A stretch of DNA of 64,000 nucleotides, taken from the NCBI RefSeq assembly GCF_041381155.1, contig NC_091137.1, forward strand, positions 20,071,655-20,135,654, given 5' to 3'. Both the position numbers and the translations under genes were made by a program. How positions within the stretch are numbered: the stretch's first letter is position 1; every line of letters starts with the position of its first letter. Positions 46,301 through 57,435 of this stretch are shown piece by piece. A model generated the notes under the pieces. That model saw only the letters and a program-made list of their open reading frames with translations, was not told where the DNA came from and did not search any database. The stretch is from Argopecten irradians (Eukaryota; Mollusca; Bivalvia; Pectinida; Pectinidae).

Positions 46301-49300
46301 ATATATAAAACCTATTTATTTAGCTATTGGTGCATGCGCAATCAGTACTTCATTCATATAGGACATAGGGCCATGGAATAATTTCAGGACAAAATTAATT
46401 ATTTTTAATATTTTTATCTTTAAGTGAAATTTTAATAGAAGCCCAAACTTTTCAATGGTGGTAATGGTGTAAAGTAATTAATTTTGGTGACTGAAGAAAA
46501 ATACTAATTCGTCTGCTCCTGTTTTTGATAGAGAAAATATACCAGCGGTAGAGCATCTTTATATGAGTTATCTCCCCTCAATTATAAATTATTGTTTAAA
46601 ATTGATTCCATTTAATTTACCATCAAATTTCGTATAAACTTGAATATCAAGTATCGAGGATGATTTGTTCCTCACATACCTACCTGTTGCTATAAGACAT
46701 TTTCCAAAGCTTATTTCTTTTCCACACTCCAAATATACTTTCTTTTTATCTGCATCCAACTTTGTTACCTGAAATCGGAATAAAATAAATGCAATCAAGC
46801 GAAGAATACATATTAGAATTACAGCCTTCAGAAAAAAAACATCTGCTCACGCCCATTTGGAGCTATTAAATGGTCTTGTGCAGGAATTTCTCCCATAGCT
46901 TATTTTCTAAAATCGACAGTCCATGGATATTAACTATTTTGTCTTGGAGTCAAAGGGTTTTGTACATTGAAGAATCCTATTCTGAAACATTTCTTTAATC
47001 ACTTTAATAGTTAACAGCACATTTTTCTTTTTCTTTTTAAAAGTTTTGTCCAAGGCATATCTTACTTAACAGATATCAGACGGAGTCAATTTAGTGTATG
47101 GTGGATAATTTTTTTAGTTTCACTATTGTTATGCAAAAGTGCTAATATTGCATATTAAAAGAGAAATTGATGTACTGCAATAATGAAACTCTGTGATTAT
47201 GTTTTGATAATGAAACACTTATTAAAAATATGCGCCACACAAGTTTAAACTGCTATACAGTATCTAAGTTAGTATAACTAAGACTAAAATACTATACTTA
47301 CCTTTTGCCCTCCTATCACACAAACACCTCCATTTTCATTCTCAGCCAGCTCCTTGCCAGAGAAGTAATAGCTCTCAGACTCGTAGAAGATACTACAATG
47401 CAACATCATCACATAACTCTGACGTAGAGTTATCAAACACAACTATGACATTAAAGTAATACTAATCCAATATCTGTGTCATAGGTTTATCAAACACAAA
47501 GACAGATGTCTGCAGGTTTACAATGTACATAATTTTATTTGATATTTTTTATTGTTACCTAGACATATATATATACTGGTCCCGTTTTTGGTTTAGGTAA
47601 GTTACACTAAAGGGCTTGATATTTAAATTCTAATGTAATAACATCTTAGGGTTAGAAATGGGATTTCTCTGATAAAGTTGTCTCCCCTTCCCCCATTAAT
47701 TCATTATCCAATGATTTTTTTGAACATGGACGTGTTGAATGGTCTATTATAATAAGAAAGCATACCTGGAACACACCATAACATTCATGCAATATTAACC
47801 GTTTTTAGGATATGTAATAAACATCTTGGCCCTAAAGTATGTTATAAATACCTCTTTGGCTCTACAGGTGATCCTGTTCTGTCCACTTCTTGATCTTAAA
47901 TATATATATTGGGCTATTATAGTGCGAGGTTACACAGGTATTTAGACAGATCCGGCCGGTCTGTAGGGTTATGTAATTGTCCTTTCCAATGATCACCACT
48001 GCAAAATCCCCCACCCCCACACAAATACTTGAAAATAGTACGTAAACAAGATTTAACCTACTGCCAAAAAACAACTACCACTTTTATGAGACCATGGTAA
48101 ACCAGTGTTACAGGAATATCTTTCCTTGGTAACCTTTTTTGAAGGCTTATCACATGTATAATTACAGATTTACCCATATCGGTTACAACAATTGACAGTA
48201 TTGATCCAATTGCTAATGCGTTTATGGCAAAACTGTAAGCCATTTTTCTTTTCTTTTCCAAAACATGTCAAAAGTCTGGTAAGCTGCCCAAATTTTGACT
48301 ATGTCTATAGACCTTAGCTGTGGGGTCTCTGATTTTGACTATGTCTTTACCTTTGCTGTGAGGTCTCTGACTTGGCCTGTGGGGGTCTTTGACTATGTTT
48401 ACCTTTGCTGTGGGTCTCTGACCTTTGCTGTGGGGTTTGACTATAAGCTTATCTTTGCTGTGGGGTCTCTGACTTTGACTATGTTTACCTTTGCTGTGGG
48501 GTCTCTGATTTGACTATGTATACCTTTGCTGTGGGTCTCTGATTTGACTAAGTTACCTTTGCTGTGGGTCTCTGATTTGACTAAGTATACCTTTGCTGTG
48601 GGGTCTCTGACTAGAGTACATGTATCTGACATATATGGGACAAGATTATAAGTTAATGATTTCAATGATATTCATGTGTCACTTTCTTATTTGGTATACA
48701 TATATTTCAAATTATCACTTTTGATTTGAACGAAAATGATTTATGTCTAAACATCTGTTTTCACCAAATCAACTAAAATTCAGTCCATTACAGAGATATA
48801 TACCCATATTTCATCAAATACAGTAATTTAGCCGGTGTACATACCCTATCTAACGGTAGGGTAACCACACTTACATTTCAGAATTGGTTGCCTCCCTTTC
48901 CATGAGATTTCATGGTGGTGTTTTTTTCTAGTAAAATACATACACATGGTGTTTGTCACTGAACTCTAATCTTTATTTTAAGGTACTTTAACATCATTCA
49001 AAACTTTACCAAGTATTACAGTAGTGTAAATTATCTCAAAGAATAGCTACCTTTGACTGCTCCCTTCTTGGTTGATAAGTCAGACCAAGAATTTTTAGTA
49101 TAAATTATCTGTTGAAAAAAAGAAAAAGAAAGTAATTTATTTCAAGTAAAACAACATTTTAAGATCATTAAACAAGAAATACATGTATTCTCATCACCAA
49201 TATACATGTAATGTAATAGTTTTTTAAAGTCTCCAGTAATATTCAGAACTGCAAGTCTGAATCCATATATGGTAAAGGAAATAACATAGATTGCAATAAA

Positions 49301-49895
49301 TTTAAATTATTTATTATTATTAAAAGCCCACTACCTTTTCCAACAAGCTTTTGATTTTCAAAATTGGAAGGTTTAAACGAGATTGACGATTTTGTAGTGT
49401 TGCAAAGGTTACTAACTTACCGTTAATTCTAAACTTTACTTACCGTTAATACTAAACTTATCATCACCGTCTGAACAATTTAATTAAAATGAATAAAATG
49501 TTAATTTTCATAAAGTGGGTCGTCTTATGGTTCCCTCTGTTGACATAAATACCACGCAGTAGTTGAATATCACTGCGCCAGATGGCAAAACAGCGAAATG
49601 TATCTTCACTGTTAGCGTAGATAACAGAGAAAATGTTGCATTTGTTTGATGTTGTAACCCTATCTTAGGTAATTGATATACATTATCTTATGTTATTAAT
49701 GTTTTATGAAACATTTAAATTTTGCTTTGGAAAGGCGTGCCTTTAATAATATTTTTATTACCTTAATTACTACATCGTATTTGATCATTTGTCATCAGTA
49801 CACCTACCCCAAATGCTGTGAAGCCTACAACAACACCGACAGCAGTGATATTGACAGCTTGTTCAGACATTTGTCCCTGACGGGTGGATGACCAT
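40309..49895 (-). CDS. AIFM1: Apoptosis-inducing factor 1, mitochondrial (AIFM1-like), partial or decayed gene
   Basis: AIFM1 is a flavoprotein NADH oxidoreductase of the mitochondrial intermembrane space, needed for respiratory-chain assembly and able to act in cell death. Exons seen, in order: 49895-49808 (membrane segment), 49108-49051, 47392-47302 (IFYESESYYF..NENGGVCV), 46768-46684 (CLIATG), 42749-42673 (GGEPRNLPIFKEAP), 42217-42109 (NADH-binding SIAVIGGGFLGSELAVSL), 41648-41596 (ENSGLKV) and perhaps 40372-40309. Two parts are not visible: the N-terminal FAD-binding Rossmann motif (GGGTAAFA in relatives), expected between 49051 and 47392, and the C-terminal domain with AGD and RRVEHHDH. 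The last two exons also look out of frame with each other. It is a pseudogene, a partial duplicate or poorly assembled sequence. Confidence 0.8.
40487..40830. mobile_element. 344-bp hAT-type MITE with 8-bp TSD
   Basis: Inverted ends CCATCCTCGATACTCCAGGG / CCCCTGGGAGTATGCGGAGG. The 8-bp target duplication is GGGAATAA (40479-40486 and 40831-40838). Related copies lie at 52754-53370 and 54700-54950. No coding sequence. Confidence 0.85.
41129..41580. mobile_element. 452-bp MITE flanked by TA
   Basis: Ends CCGTATTTTGACG and CGCTGAAAATTCGG (inverted), flanked by TA (41127-41128 and 41581-41582). It contains ATAAGCCGCATTGTGTATAA, the signature also at 2761-2885. A TA duplication suggests a Tc1/mariner-type source, but the superfamily is not certain. 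Confidence 0.65.
41596..41648 (-). CDS. AIFM1: AIFM1-like exon, frame disturbed
   Basis: ANQENSGLKV then TPSFPRGK. Relatives read KVTQ(V/L)FPE.GNMGK here; the VFPE reading appears only one base out of frame, which suggests small indels in ACACC and GAGGG. Confidence 0.65.
42109..42217 (-). CDS. AIFM1: AIFM1-like exon, NADH-binding motif
   Basis: VDDFKKLYALSKSAKSIAVI then GGGFLGSELAVSLQAR. GGGFLGSELA is the NADH-binding glycine-rich loop of AIFM1. Confidence 0.92.
42673..42749 (-). CDS. AIFM1: AIFM1-like exon
   Basis: GGEPRNLPIFKEAPKEVKDR then VTVFRT; phase joins the previous exon as ATG-GEPRNL. Confidence 0.9.
42788..46557. mobile_element. AGATGTTCCACCG-ended MITE hosting repeat copy 3
   Basis: The left end AGATGTTCCACCGCCG follows TTAA at 42784-42787; a matching inverted end GCGGTAGAGCATCT lies at about 46544-46557. 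The 157-bp element copy 3 lies between them, so it probably inserted into this MITE. A small relative with the same ends is at 57486-57585. Confidence 0.5.
42833..46039 (+). mobile_element. 157-bp minisatellite-bearing element, copy 3 (3.2 kb, indel-rich)
   Basis: Same left (AAGAGGCCCAGGAGGGGCCT) and right ends as copy 2, with about 20 internal units. Nearly every unit differs by several one- to four-base insertions or deletions in homopolymers, while substitutions are comparatively few. The frames it contains are repeat translations. Confidence 0.88.
46040..46600. other. Intronic sequence, no gene seen
   Basis: AIFM1-like intron. It carries a GGGGAATTTT-type short repeat at 46098-46160 and the right end of the surrounding MITE. 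Confidence 0.4.
46684..46768 (-). CDS. AIFM1: AIFM1-like exon with CLIATG
   Basis: VTKLDADKKKVYLECGKEIS then FGKCLIATG. The ATG motif closes the FAD-binding fold in this oxidoreductase family. Confidence 0.9.
47302..47392 (-). CDS. AIFM1: AIFM1-like exon, FAD-domain end
   Basis: IFYESESYYFSGKELAENEN then GGVCVIGGQK, aligned with the SIYFQPPSFYV..NGGVAVLTGKK segment of animal AIFM1. Confidence 0.85.
48285..48612 (+). repeat. Minisatellite, unit about 36 bp
   Basis: TTTGACTATGTTTACCTTTG then CTGTGGGGTCTCTGAT recurs about eight times with length variation. It lies where the FAD-binding exon of the AIFM1-like gene would be expected. Confidence 0.85.
49051..49108 (-). CDS. AIFM1: AIFM1-like linker exon (tentative)
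   Basis: IIYTKNSWSDLSTKKGAVK between CAACAG and GTAGCT; basic and polar, in phase with the membrane exon. The linker is not conserved in the family, so support is weak. Confidence 0.4.
49324..49742 (-). mobile_element. 419-bp TTAA-flanked MITE, copy A
   Basis: Ends AAGCCCACTACC and GGCGTGCCT (imperfect inverted), flanked by TTAA at 49320-49323 and 49743-49746. Its interior is the reverse complement of copy B at 55589-55988. TTAA targets point to piggyBac or Kolobok. Confidence 0.7.
49808..49895 (-). CDS. AIFM1: AIFM1-like membrane-anchor exon
   Basis: Frame WSSTRQGQMSEQAVNITA then VGVVVGFTAFG, with acceptor AATAG and donor GGG|GTAGGT. AIFM1 proteins have one inner-membrane anchor just before a charged linker, and the phase fits the next exon. 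Assignment rests on position and hydrophobicity. Confidence 0.5.
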
Positions 49896-49899
49896 CTAT

Positions 49900-51600
49900 T
49901 AGGCAATGTCTGTATTTTACCTGACAGAAAAAAAATGGAATGATAATCTACAGAGCTTCAAATTTCAAGGCAAACATGATCTAATATGAACAATTAAAAT
50001 CTATTTATTTATCTACCACTGTATTACAGTAAGATTGTATAAAAACATATTCAGGCCTACAAGCACCCGTAAATATGTATGTATACTTTTTCAGCAAAAG
50101 TATATTATATATAAACACATCTCTGACGTAGACAAAAATCAGTCCTCAAGCAAGTTGAAACATCGCCTCACATGCATGTTCAGTATCTGGATATATCACT
50201 GTTACAGGTGGGGCAATTAAGTCAAATGAAATTGATAAAAATCAATTACATTATAGTACATCTTCTTAAGATATTAACCGTGCTATCAGAAAAAAATGTC
50301 CTTCAGAACTTCATTTCGTTAGGCCAACGACCTTCTACCGCCATGGAACTCGCACATCGTTATGACATACTTACTGTTTCTACATATATTTGGCTTTCTC
50401 AGTAAGGTTGAAAACGTTCTAGAGAACGTGCAAGCTCCTCGCAAGGGACATGTCACAATTCGATTCATGTTGTAAATTAGTTTAGAAGTTGAAGTATCTG
50501 TTCAACATACGCGTGCAGCTTATCGCCCGGCGAAAGACACAATAAAGAGTTCCACAAAGGGAAGTAATAAGTTATTGGAGTGTTAGTTGCACAACGCTAC
50601 TTCTTGTCACTATCAATGATTTTAAATTTAACTTATGTATCAGTTTTAAAAGTAAAAGATAATGTTAGATAGTTATACAAAAAGACCTGACAAATGGACT
50701 TATTGATTCGTTATTGACTTCAACTTAGAAAGTCTTTGCAAATTATTTTGGCCCATGACATGGAGACATCTTTTTTTATGTGTAGAATTCAACATTGAGT
50801 CTTCGCAAATTATTTTGGTCCTTGACCGGAGGGACATTTTTTATCTTTTCTGTGTGTAGAAAACTTTTTGTATTTGAACAAGTATGAAGTACTAAAAGAT
50901 TGTATTTTAGGGGAACCAATAGACATTCAAGCCTATTAGTACGAATGTTTTGATTTTAATTTATTTTATCTCCCCGTGTTTGAAGACGCACAAACATGGG
51001 GAAGTAAAACTTAAATGAAATCCAAAAACATTCTTTTACCTAGTATGTATGTTGACCGTCAGGCTTGTCTGTGATTTAAGTTATATTTTGATTCAGCCTG
51101 TATAATTCTAGGCTGTAAGTCAGTTGCTAGTAACTAGTCACTACCTATGACCTTGAATGAACGGTCAAAAAATAATATTGCTTCTCTGCGACAAAATTGC
51201 GTAGCACTTCAAACCATCAAGTTACTTCTGCGTTACCTTATATGGACCTCTTTCTTTATTATTTGATATTGAGAAGATGTTTTTAAGATATTAAGGCCTT
51301 TAAAGGCTGATATTTTTCTAACCAGTTATCGACCCACGATTACTTTATTTACTAGTCTGTGAGTGTGAGTACTAGTTTTTTATCATCTGCTATGGCCTAC
51401 ATGGACAGAACCTCAAGGTTCACTTTATTTGGACAAAACTTATTGTGTCCTTATTCAATTCTCAAACAGGGACAACTGTTCTCGGTTTAGTTATTGAAAG
51501 AAGTCTTTCTGAAGATTTAAGCTATGATTTGACCCCAAGCTTACATGTAAGACTTGAAGTTCCACGAAACCTATATCTATACATTGATCCCCAATATGTT
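49900..51600. other. No recognisable gene
   Basis: Upstream of the AIFM1-like membrane exon. I could not identify a first exon with a mitochondrial presequence; the short frames at 49.9-50.4 kb show no domain. Confidence 0.4.
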
Positions 51601-52753
51601 ACAGGTCCAATATAAGGTCTTTACTTAAGCCTCTAGTACCCAAACAGAGCATAGTAGTGTGTTGCTGTACTTTAACCTCTTCGTCGTCATCCTATCCTCG
51701 GACCTGTTTCAACCCTGACCAGTTTTCTTCTCGCTTGGAATCAAGTACACAAGTACATAAATCACCATGCCAGGCTTTCCTCCAGGTCAACATGCATCTA
51801 TCAGTCTTACTGCACATCATAGGGCACCCTAGTTTAGTCTTACTAGCTGATTTCATCGGCGTTTGTTCCTCCTTTTGAAACTGGATCCATGTTGGTCCTT
51901 TGCTGCATTCACTTTACTTTCTTCCTCTCTCACTTTCAAAGGTGCCAACAAGCTGTCTGAACAACTGGTCATGCGTACCGCGCCCTTGAGCCAGTGCCAC
52001 TTTCACACGATGAGAGGAAGTGATTCTAGGCGATCAGCCCTGTCGTCACTGCTGGCATGTAGGGTTAATTCCACCAGTCCCCACCTGTGAATGATTGGTT
52101 AGTGTTGCATCGTACACCGAAATATGAACAGGATCTACCATGGTGTGTATTTCCAGAATTTCTCTGACCCAGAGACAATTTTCTTTCTTCTGTTTCATTA
52201 CATGAGTCTCTGCTCCCTGACTTCTTATTTCTAATGCTTTATACTATTTTCATGATGTCTCCACTACTGCTCTCTGCTTAATCCCTCTTAGCACTTTGCT
52301 ATCTTCTCTTCTGATTTTACTATGGCTTCTTACCATCCTGTTGTCCCCCCCTGACCCTTCACAGCTCCTGTCTTCCTAAGCAAGTGTCTAAATAATATCC
52401 TTCTGGCGAAGTCTCTGCTCTGTGCCTCAGATACAGCTTTGCTGGGTGACCATCCTCCTTCTTGTTCTCTCACCTCTACTCCTGTTTGTCTTACTTTCTC
52501 AACCACCCGTGAGTCTTTGACAGTCATGATCGATGTCTTGCTTTCCGTCTTTGTACTCCCTTCACCTTTGCATGTCTAAATGGGAGCTAAAGTTTTGATT
52601 TCCGACAGGTATAGTGCTGTTGAATGAGAAGCAACAGGGAATACTGTCTCACCAAAGATATTTACTTATTCTCCTCTCAGGTCACATCGACTGTTGATAC
52701 AGAGACTCTTGTATAACTATTCAATGGACAGGATTGTCGCATCCTCGATACTC

Positions 52754-53115
52754 AGGGGTTCCGCATAACTTAAGATCGCTACACCCTGGACTCATCTCCT
52801 GAGATACTCCAGGGCTTCGATCACTTACGTATCTCTACACCACTGGAACATATTTCATAGTAAAAACTGGTGGCAAACAGAATAGAAACATGTAACTTTA
52901 GTCATTTGATGTAATCAAAAACTAAAGAGCCGTATTTAACGGTACTAGTGGTTGAAATGTTAGGCGTCGCTCTCTCTGTTGTCTTCAAATGAAAATATTT
53001 GCTAGCATGTGATTGGTCAAATGTTTTCCGCTGAGCTGCCTTCAATTTCACTGTGAGATAGTCCAGGGGTGTAGAGATCGTAAGTGATCCGGAAGCCCCT
53101 GGAGTATCGAGGATG
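52754..53115. mobile_element. ACTCCAGGGG-type MITE inside the LINE
   Basis: Ends CATCCTCGATACTCAGGGG and CCCCTGGAGTATCGAGGATG. A second TIR start at about 52800 shows that one copy is nested in, or recombined with, another. Related to the intact copy at 40487-40830. Confidence 0.75.
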
Positions 53116-53372
53116 CCCTGGACTATCTCATAGTAAAACTGGAGGCAACAGAACAGAACAGGTAATGTAGTCATTTGTCATGACTCTTAGAGTGGCTTTG
53201 ACGTGGGGCGTCAATCTTTCTGTAGCCTTCAAAAGAAATCTTTGCAGGCCTGTGATTGGTTCAGATATTTTCCCCTGAGCTGCCTTCAGTTTTACTATGA
53301 GATAGTCCAAGGGTGTAGAAGTCGTAAGTTATCGGAAGCCCTGGAGGATCGAGTATGGGATAATCGTGGCAG
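53116..53372. mobile_element. Second ACTCCAGGGG-type MITE, abutting the first
   Basis: Begins CCTGGACTATCTCATAGTAA directly after the first copy's end, and ends GAAGCCCTGGAGGATCGAG. It has the same internal block (CTTTGCAGGCCTGTGATTGG). LINE sequence resumes just beyond. Confidence 0.65.
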
Positions 53373-54699
53373 TAGTCGTTGTTGGAATAGCCATGCCTTA
53401 AACTTCCCCGGTAGGCCGGTCTTGTCGATATTTCTTAGTCCTTCACAAACTTGCTGCTCTACCTTGCTTTTAATACCCGGATTTTATTGGCTTAAATTTC
53501 ATCCTGGCCCCGGATACTGTCTCCTCCAGTGCTGTCAGGATCAATCTTCCCTGGATATGTGTTGATGCAGTGATTGTCAGATCATCTATGAATGCTCAGC
53601 TAGATGGTTGTCTGATGTAGGTTCTAGACACAGCGGGGCTCTTGTCTCTCTTTTTCCCTGCTTCGATGATCATGTTCATAGCCATAATGAACAACACTAC
53701 AGAAATTGTACAGCCTGTTAAATTTTCTTTCTCCAAGGTTTTACCATGATGTTACATAATCCTTGGGAGCAAACAGCAGATGAATTCCATGGAAATAGCT
53801 TAGATTCCCTTCACCTTCCCATGGATGTAGTACTGTTCCAGAGTCCTCTCTATTAACTTGTGTGGGATGGCGCCTTACACATTCGCAAGGTCAAGCCATA
53901 CTACTGTCAGGTCTCCACAGTTCACCTTCGCTTCCCTGATCAGTTCCCTTAACACACTGGTATGTTCCACACATCCAGAAAAACCAGGTACCCCACCGTT
54001 CTGTGATGATGTCTCAACATACTCATTTGAAGTCATGTATGTTGTCATTCGCCTGGCCAATACCCGGAAGAAAATCTTTCCTTTGACATTCAGCAATGAG
54101 ATTGTTCTGAACTGCCCTTACTCTTTGGAATTTTCCTCATTTGGAACAAAGCAGCCCTCAGTAGAATGCCGGCACGATGGTATCTTTCCCTTCCTCCAGC
54201 CCACTCTCATCAATTTCCAAAGTCTGTAGAAGCTTCGAACGTTTCTTATACACCTTGTTAACGCTGTTTGGTCCGGGTGCTGATGCTGCCCTTGCCTTCT
54301 TCTCAACTTCTGAAACTTCCTTTCATGTTCATTCCTTTACATCATTTGGTCTTACTGGAAGGTTTACAGACTCTATATCATCTCTCATTTGGCCCAAGAG
54401 GTTCCTCCCTTCTCTCGTCTCGGTTTTTAGCTTTTTGACTACATGTGACCGAAATTCATTTGAACTAACTCGCTACAGATGTAATTTCAATACTCAAGGA
54501 TTATAGGATATTGAGAATAAGTTGTTTGAATGAAAAGTTTATGGATACTGCAAACGCTGAACAGAGAATGTATTTTCAAAATAAAATCAGTTTTATGATA
54601 TCTGGCTGGCACTTTATCCATCTGATAGCTAATATGTCTATGCAATATAGTGGTCTACATCACAATTGTATAGTGGGTAAACTATTTCATTAAAAATAG

Positions 54700-54950
54700 A
54701 AAATGGAGGAAACAAAAGATACAGGTAATTTAGTCTTTGAGGCACATCAAAAGAGCTTTCCAACGGTACACTGTGGTTGACTGTGTAGCTTTAAAGTTGG
54801 GCAACGCTCTCTCTGTAGTCTTCAACGAAAGATCTGTGGGCCCTGTGATTGATCAGTTTTTCTGAACTGCCTCGAGTTTTACTATGAGATATAGTACAGG
54901 GGTGGATATAAAGTCAGTGATAGTAAACCCCTGGAGTTTTGATGATGATC
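54700..54950. mobile_element. Partial ACTCCAGGGG-type MITE
   Basis: Carries the family's internal blocks (CACATCAAAAGAGC, TGTAGTCTTCAACGAAAGAT, TTTTACTATGAGATA) and the right end AAACCCCTGGAGTTTTGATG. The left end is lost. Confidence 0.65.
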
Positions 54951-55588
54951 TTAGGTTGGTGTACTTTTTTAATTTCAGACTATTTAATTTAAGACTATAG
55001 AAATTTCTGGTTTTTGTATATAGAAATATAAAACATTTTTTCATAAAAAATATTACTTTATTTGGAGTGATTTTCTTCTGTAATTACGATATTAAACAAA
55101 TAAAAAAAATCATAAACTATAGCTCTTGCAACCACAAATCAAATTTCATTGTCAAAATCTACCATGTCTAAGTAACTTGCAATAATAACTCAATAAACCT
55201 ATAAGTAATCTGAAAAGATCAACAACTTACTACATTATATATATCTAACTAACTGTATTAATTAAAGATATTTCAAAATGGTATCTGTCAAAAAATAAAT
55301 TAAAACATTTTGTGCATTAAATCATAACTCATTTGTTCAGTCTTTGAAACAGAAGAGTTCCAATATGTCAGTAGGTCGATCTCTGCTACCTGGTATTAAA
55401 TTAACTCCTCATAAATATATAGGATTACAAAATGGGATGTAAACATTTATAACTTGTATTCATGATCATAAGAATATTTTCAGCATTCTTGGAAAATTAT
55501 TTTTACTTCTTATTATTTCATAAATCTAAATAAAATATTTGAACTGTAATTTACTTTTCATATACATGTGTACAAGATATGACTTTAA
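54951..55588. other. No recognisable feature
   Basis: AT-rich sequence without a conserved frame, tRNA-like box or terminal repeat that I can see. Confidence 0.4.
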
Positions 55589-55988
55589 AGGCCCACTTCC
55601 TTTCCAGAGCAAAATTTAAAGGTTTCTAAAAATCATAGATAACATAAGAAAATATATATCGATGGCTTAAGATGAGGTTATAACATGAAGCTTATGCAAG
55701 ATATCCTGCGTAATATATGATAACAGTTGGGTTTCATTTCACTGTTTTGCCTTCTGGCGCAGTGATAATCAGCTACCGCGCGGGATTTAGGACGACGGCG
55801 GGAAACATAAGACGACCCGTGTTATGAAAATTAACATTTTATTTATTTAATTTAAATTGTTCAGAAGGTGATGATAAATGTAGAATTACCAGTAAGTTGA
55901 TAACTTTTGCAACTCTACAAAATTATCAATCTCGTTTTACGTTTCCATTTTAAAAATTAAAAGGCCGTTTCTGAAAGGTAGTGGGCTT
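55589..55988 (+). mobile_element. 400-bp TTAA-flanked MITE, copy B
   Basis: Ends AGGCCCACTTCCTTTCC and GAAAGGTAGTGGGCTT, flanked by TTAA at 55585-55588 and 55989-55992. It shares its interior with copy A (GCGCAGTGATA, AAGACGACCC, AATTGTTCAGA, TGCAACTCTACAAAATTATC) in opposite orientation. Confidence 0.75.
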
Positions 55989-55992
55989 TTAA

Positions 55993-57336
55993 AGAAATTT
56001 TGAATTGATCAAAGCATCAAAAGTTTGGACTAAATGAGCAAGAAATTTAAAATATGGAAACTTGAAAGTTTAGCAGTTTTACAAGCTATCAACTGAACCA
56101 AGAAAATTTCAAATTATGGGTTATAACCCTACAGTATTTTCTAACCAATACAAATAAGTTATAAGATACCTTTAATTACAAAGTAATACTAAACATTTGA
56201 CATGATAGGTTTCAATCATCTTTGGAATCATGACGATTTATATATTTTTACTACATGTATAATGATTCTTCCCTTATAATTTGAACACAATTTTTAATAA
56301 ATATTTAAAAACAACAAAATTGTCAGAATACGATCATTATGCTGCAACAGTTTACAAGGACCTCAAACAAAACAGCAAGCTAGAATTAAATATTAACACT
56401 GTAGTTGGTAATTGAAATAATTTAACCCACAACCAAAGATATCCCTGTATCTAAAGCATGGTGACATCAATATGAAAGCAAATCATAGTCAAATTATATT
56501 TCTATATAATTAAATGAAACTAAATTAAATCCTTTCATTGCAGTGGTGAACAGAGGCAGGGGTACCAGTTGGTCCTTCATAAAAACTAGGCTTGTAAACA
56601 CATAACATATTTGATGAATATCCTTTATAATCATAAAGGTGTTTCATGCATTATGGGAGGAATGCAGAATCTTTAAATAATGAAAATATTTGATAGAAAA
56701 TTCACCTTAAACCAAATACAATCGCCTTTATTTTTTGTCTGTTTACTTTGTAAAAACTGATATGATTTGCAGAAAGTTTGATGTTTTCTTTTCACATTGC
56801 TTTAATATTCTGTAATTGAAAACGAAATATATGTATATATTGTATAACAATGCCTAGTAATCAGAAATAATTATCATTTTATATTCCATAAATATCATTG
56901 TCTTCTAACGCAAAGTTCTATCATATATTACAAATATCTTTTTTTCCTGGGTCTATTTAAGAGAAACAATCATTGCATATGTATTTTTAACTCTGACTTC
57001 TATTTCCTTAGCATACAGCACATTTATTCGCAAATTTAAGTAAAAATCCTTCAGACATAATCTTAGCATCCCATTTGTGTCACATTTTGCTCTGCATATT
57101 TATCACATTTCATTCATCTATTTCTCATTTTTCTTATTGTCTAACCTTCATTCTTTCCTCTCTCTCTCCCTCTCTCTCTCTCTCATTCTGTAATTTCCTA
57201 AAGTATCCTCTATTTCTCATAATTTCAGATGTACACTTGTCTTGTTTCTCTCCTTCCATCTCATTTTGTCTTTTTCAATTTCTTACACAAGTACAGAGCT
57301 AACACAGTCTTACAGTCTATTCCTTCTTCACTCTTG
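55993..57336. other. Non-coding, with a CT microsatellite
   Basis: No gene recognised. A (CT)n tract lies at about 57150-57186. The interval ends at the ALG5 stop codon, so its right part may be ALG5 3' UTR. Confidence 0.45.
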
Positions 57337-57435
57337 CTAATTAATTTTCCATGCTCCTATAACGTAACGTAGACGAATCAGTAACAGATTCTTTGCCCAT
57401 TTGTAACCAACTCCAGACTGGTACCATTTTGGACC
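57337..57435 (-). CDS. ALG5: ALG5 last exon
   Basis: [15 protein letters not shown], then [16 protein letters not shown] in the next frame and TAG at 57339-57337. One extra A in AAAGAATCTG separates the two readings. Confidence 0.85.
   Translation of the reverse strand, partial: GPKWYQSGVGYKWAKNLLLIRLRYVIGAWKIN

Larger units (their letters stand above)
51640..54490 (-). mobile_element. Decayed LINE (R2/NeSL-like reverse transcriptase)
   Basis: Read from 54.49 kb downward on the minus strand: ARAASAPGPNSVNKVYKK, LWKLMRVGWRKGKIPSC, FRTISLLNVKGKIFFRVLAR, GGVPGFSGCVEHTSVLREL and LTVVWLDLANV. The catalytic block AFIDDLTITASTHI lies near 53557-53600, and a C-terminal EVREQEGGWSPSKAVSEAQS region near 52.4 kb. 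These are RT domains of a non-LTR element resembling R2/NeSL-type proteins. Frames are interrupted repeatedly and the copy is split by MITE insertions at 52.74-53.37 kb. Confidence 0.82.
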
